A program made the position numbers and the translations under genes. Below the pieces are notes generated by a model. It saw nothing but the letters and a program-made list of their open reading frames with translations, was not told where the DNA came from and searched no databases. A DNA stretch of 5,834 nt, taken from an uncultured Clostridia bacterium. Its GTDB lineage: Bacteria > Bacillota_A > Clostridia > Christensenellales > CAG-138. This document shows positions 4,543 through 5,834 of this stretch, piece by piece (within the stretch, counting starts at the first letter, position 1; every line of letters starts with the position of its first letter). Location of the stretch: contig CAMYWS010000078.1 of NCBI GenBank assembly GCA_947302865.1, positions 1-5,834 of the forward strand, given 5' to 3'.

Positions 4543-5834
4543 GTGCGAAAAAGAAGCATCCTTGAAATATCCATACAGATCTGCGTATTGACCGTGCTCG
4601 TTATCCTGTACGGTCTTTCGCTGTTGCAGAGACCGCCCGTCTATATAGAGACCGTGGCGGTCTCCGCCGTCCTTGTGCTGTTGTTCGGCGCGGGATGCGT
4701 ACGGCTCATTCCGACGCTCGTGTCGATGCTGACGGGCGAGGAGCCGCACATGAAGCGCGAAGGCGACCGCACTTTTCGCCGCTGCGGCACGCGGGAGCTT
4801 ACAAAGCTGTTCCTCATCGTGCTTGCCGTACGGCTTCTGGAGTTCCCGCTGACGTACATCGTACATTACGCGCTGTTTGGGTTTACGGGCACGTTCTTCG
4901 AGGTACAGCGGCTCTGGCTCGATTTCTATCATGCGGAGACCGCGTTCCCACTGTACGGATATCTTTCAAATGTCTTCTGGATCGTCACAGTCAACTTCAA
5001 CCACGCGCGCTTCATCGGTTCGTACCTCTTTACGGCGCTTGCCGCGGTCGCGCTCTATTATCTCGTCCAGCTTGATTTCGACCGGCGCGCGGCGCGCAGG
5101 GCCGTCCGCTATTTTCTGCTGATGCCGTACGCGCTCACGCTGATGGGCACCGTGCCGGACGGGCTGTTTCTGCTGTTTTCCGTGCTGACGCTGCTGTTTT
5201 TACGGCGGAACAGGTTCCTGCTTGCGAACCTGTTCGCGTTCCTTGCAGTGCTCACGCACGCACTCGGCGCGCTGTTGTTTTTTCCGGTCGTCGCAAGCTA
5301 CGTATCGTACCTGTACGGCAACGTGCGCAGCAGCCGCACGGTCGGGAAGGGCTATATCATCCGTCAGATCCTGAGCACGCTTTCGATCCTCTTCATCCCG
5401 CTCGGCATCGGGCTCGTCATGCTGTACAGCAGGATCCGATTCGGCGATGCGATGCTGCTGTATAACATCGCGCTCGGCAGAACCGGCGAAGGGACCGGCA
5501 CGCTGTTTGCATGGCTCGATTCGGGATTCTCTCTTGTACGGACGGTCGGCGGCAGCAGCACCGCGATCCTGTTCGGCACGTACGCGGCACAGCTTGTTTA
5601 CGTGCTCTTTGCGCTTGTCATGTTCCTGCTTGCCTGCAAAACGATCCCGTCGTCATTTACGCTGCTGATGGCGGTTACGATCCCGATGACCGCTCTCTGC
5701 GGGCACGTTCCTGATACCGCACGCGTCGTCACGATGACCGCTCCGTTTGTCATCACGCTTGCCGCGCGCGTCAAAAACCGCATTGTCGACGCGCTGATCA
5801 CGGCAGTGCTCGCGGTCGGCTGGGTCGCGTACTT
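4543..5834 (+). CDS. Polytopic membrane protein, probable PIG-V-like GT-C mannosyltransferase (partial, runs off right edge)
   Basis: An uninterrupted frame of 430 codons from GTG at 4543 to the window end, with no stop seen. The same frame has a TAA at 4537-4539, so GTG 4543 is the earliest start. It yields an RKR-preceded first helix as expected for a membrane protein. Around a dozen hydrophobic segments follow (for example 9-28, 34-52, 88-112, 158-176, 188-220, 226-250, 276-295, 341-364, 370-387, 396-409). The loop at about 120-138, with W125-L-D127-F-Y129 then FPLYGYL, resembles the catalytic-Asp loop and FPLYP motif of PIG-V-like glycosyltransferases. The stretch from PDGLFLLFSVLTL (205-217) to LTHALG (237-242) resembles their ESLFxLL...LTRxxG region, with His replacing the usual Arg. 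Such enzymes transfer mannose or other sugars from polyprenyl-phosphate donors. No clear ribosome binding site is visible, so it is probably coupled to the preceding gene. Membrane protein is certain; the family call is moderate. Confidence 0.75.
   Translation, partial: MRKRSILEISIQICVLTVLVILYGLSLLQRPPVYIETVAVSAVLVLLFGAGCVRLIPTLVSMLTGEEPHMKREGDRTFRRCGTRELTKLFLIVLAVRLLEFPLTYIVHYALFGFTGTFFEVQRLWLDFYHAETAFPLYGYLSNVFWIVTVNFNHARFIGSYLFTALAAVALYYLVQLDFDRRAARRAVRYFLLMPYALTLMGTVPDGLFLLFSVLTLLFLRRNRFLLANLFAFLAVLTHALGALLFFPVVASYVSYLYGNVRSSRTVGKGYIIRQILSTLSILFIPLGIGLVMLYSRIRFGDAMLLYNIALGRTGEGTGTLFAWLDSGFSLVRTVGGSSTAILFGTYAAQLVYVLFALVMFLLACKTIPSSFTLLMAVTIPMTALCGHVPDTARVVTMTAPFVITLAARVKNRIVDALITAVLAVGWVAY

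Noticed and set aside
3265..4932. A 555-codon minus-strand open frame antisense to floA, the linker gene and the start of the membrane protein
   Set aside because: Its translation is Arg/His/Asp-rich with no recognisable domain, and it runs exactly opposite clearly recognised genes. It is a by-product of GC-rich codon bias on the plus strand.
4695..5075. Plus-strand open frames in the region of the partial membrane protein (also 4877-5122 and 5447-5714)
   Set aside because: They are alternative frames of the long GTG-initiated membrane protein, which stays open across the whole region and has a coherent pattern of hydrophobic helices.

Overview
The window looks like chromosomal DNA from a GC-rich Gram-positive relative of the Firmicutes, probably a Clostridia-type gut or environmental lineage. 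Three things point there: strong AAGGAGG-type ribosome binding sites, a FloA-type flotillin with a short NfeD partner, and a manganese-type CDF transporter with a long two-lobed cytoplasmic tail. Taxonomy is inferred from gene content only. Coding density is very high, and the only real intergenic gap is the AT-rich 118-bp stretch at 2185-2302.

Two transcription units diverge from that gap. Leftward (minus strand) is a two-gene unit: a cation diffusion facilitator transporter (976-2184), then a PfkB/ribokinase-family kinase (20-979). They share a 4-base ATGA overlap. The unit appears to end in a GAAA-loop hairpin that overlaps the kinase stop codon at the left edge of the window.

Rightward (plus strand) is a membrane-themed run of five genes. 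In order they are a short NfeD-family protein (2303-2797), a 66-aa zinc-ribbon plus membrane-anchor protein that overlaps nfeD by 4 bases (2794-2994), flotillin-like FloA (3007-4014), a 173-aa unrecognised membrane-anchored linker protein with a duplicated His/Asp/Cys motif and a conserved-looking C-terminal tail (4018-4539), and a polytopic membrane protein resembling PIG-V-type GT-C mannosyltransferases. The last begins with GTG at 4543 and runs off the right edge, so it is incomplete.

The NfeD-FloA pair is a known functional-membrane-microdomain module. The OB-fold domain of NfeD is thought to act together with the SPFH scaffold protein. The zinc-ribbon protein, the repeat-containing linker protein and the putative glycosyltransferase share the transcription unit with little or no spacing. 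They are therefore candidates for accessory or client proteins of the flotillin assembly. The leftward pair looks like metal homeostasis plus a small-molecule kinase of unknown substrate. No mobile elements, CRISPR arrays, tRNA or rRNA genes were seen.
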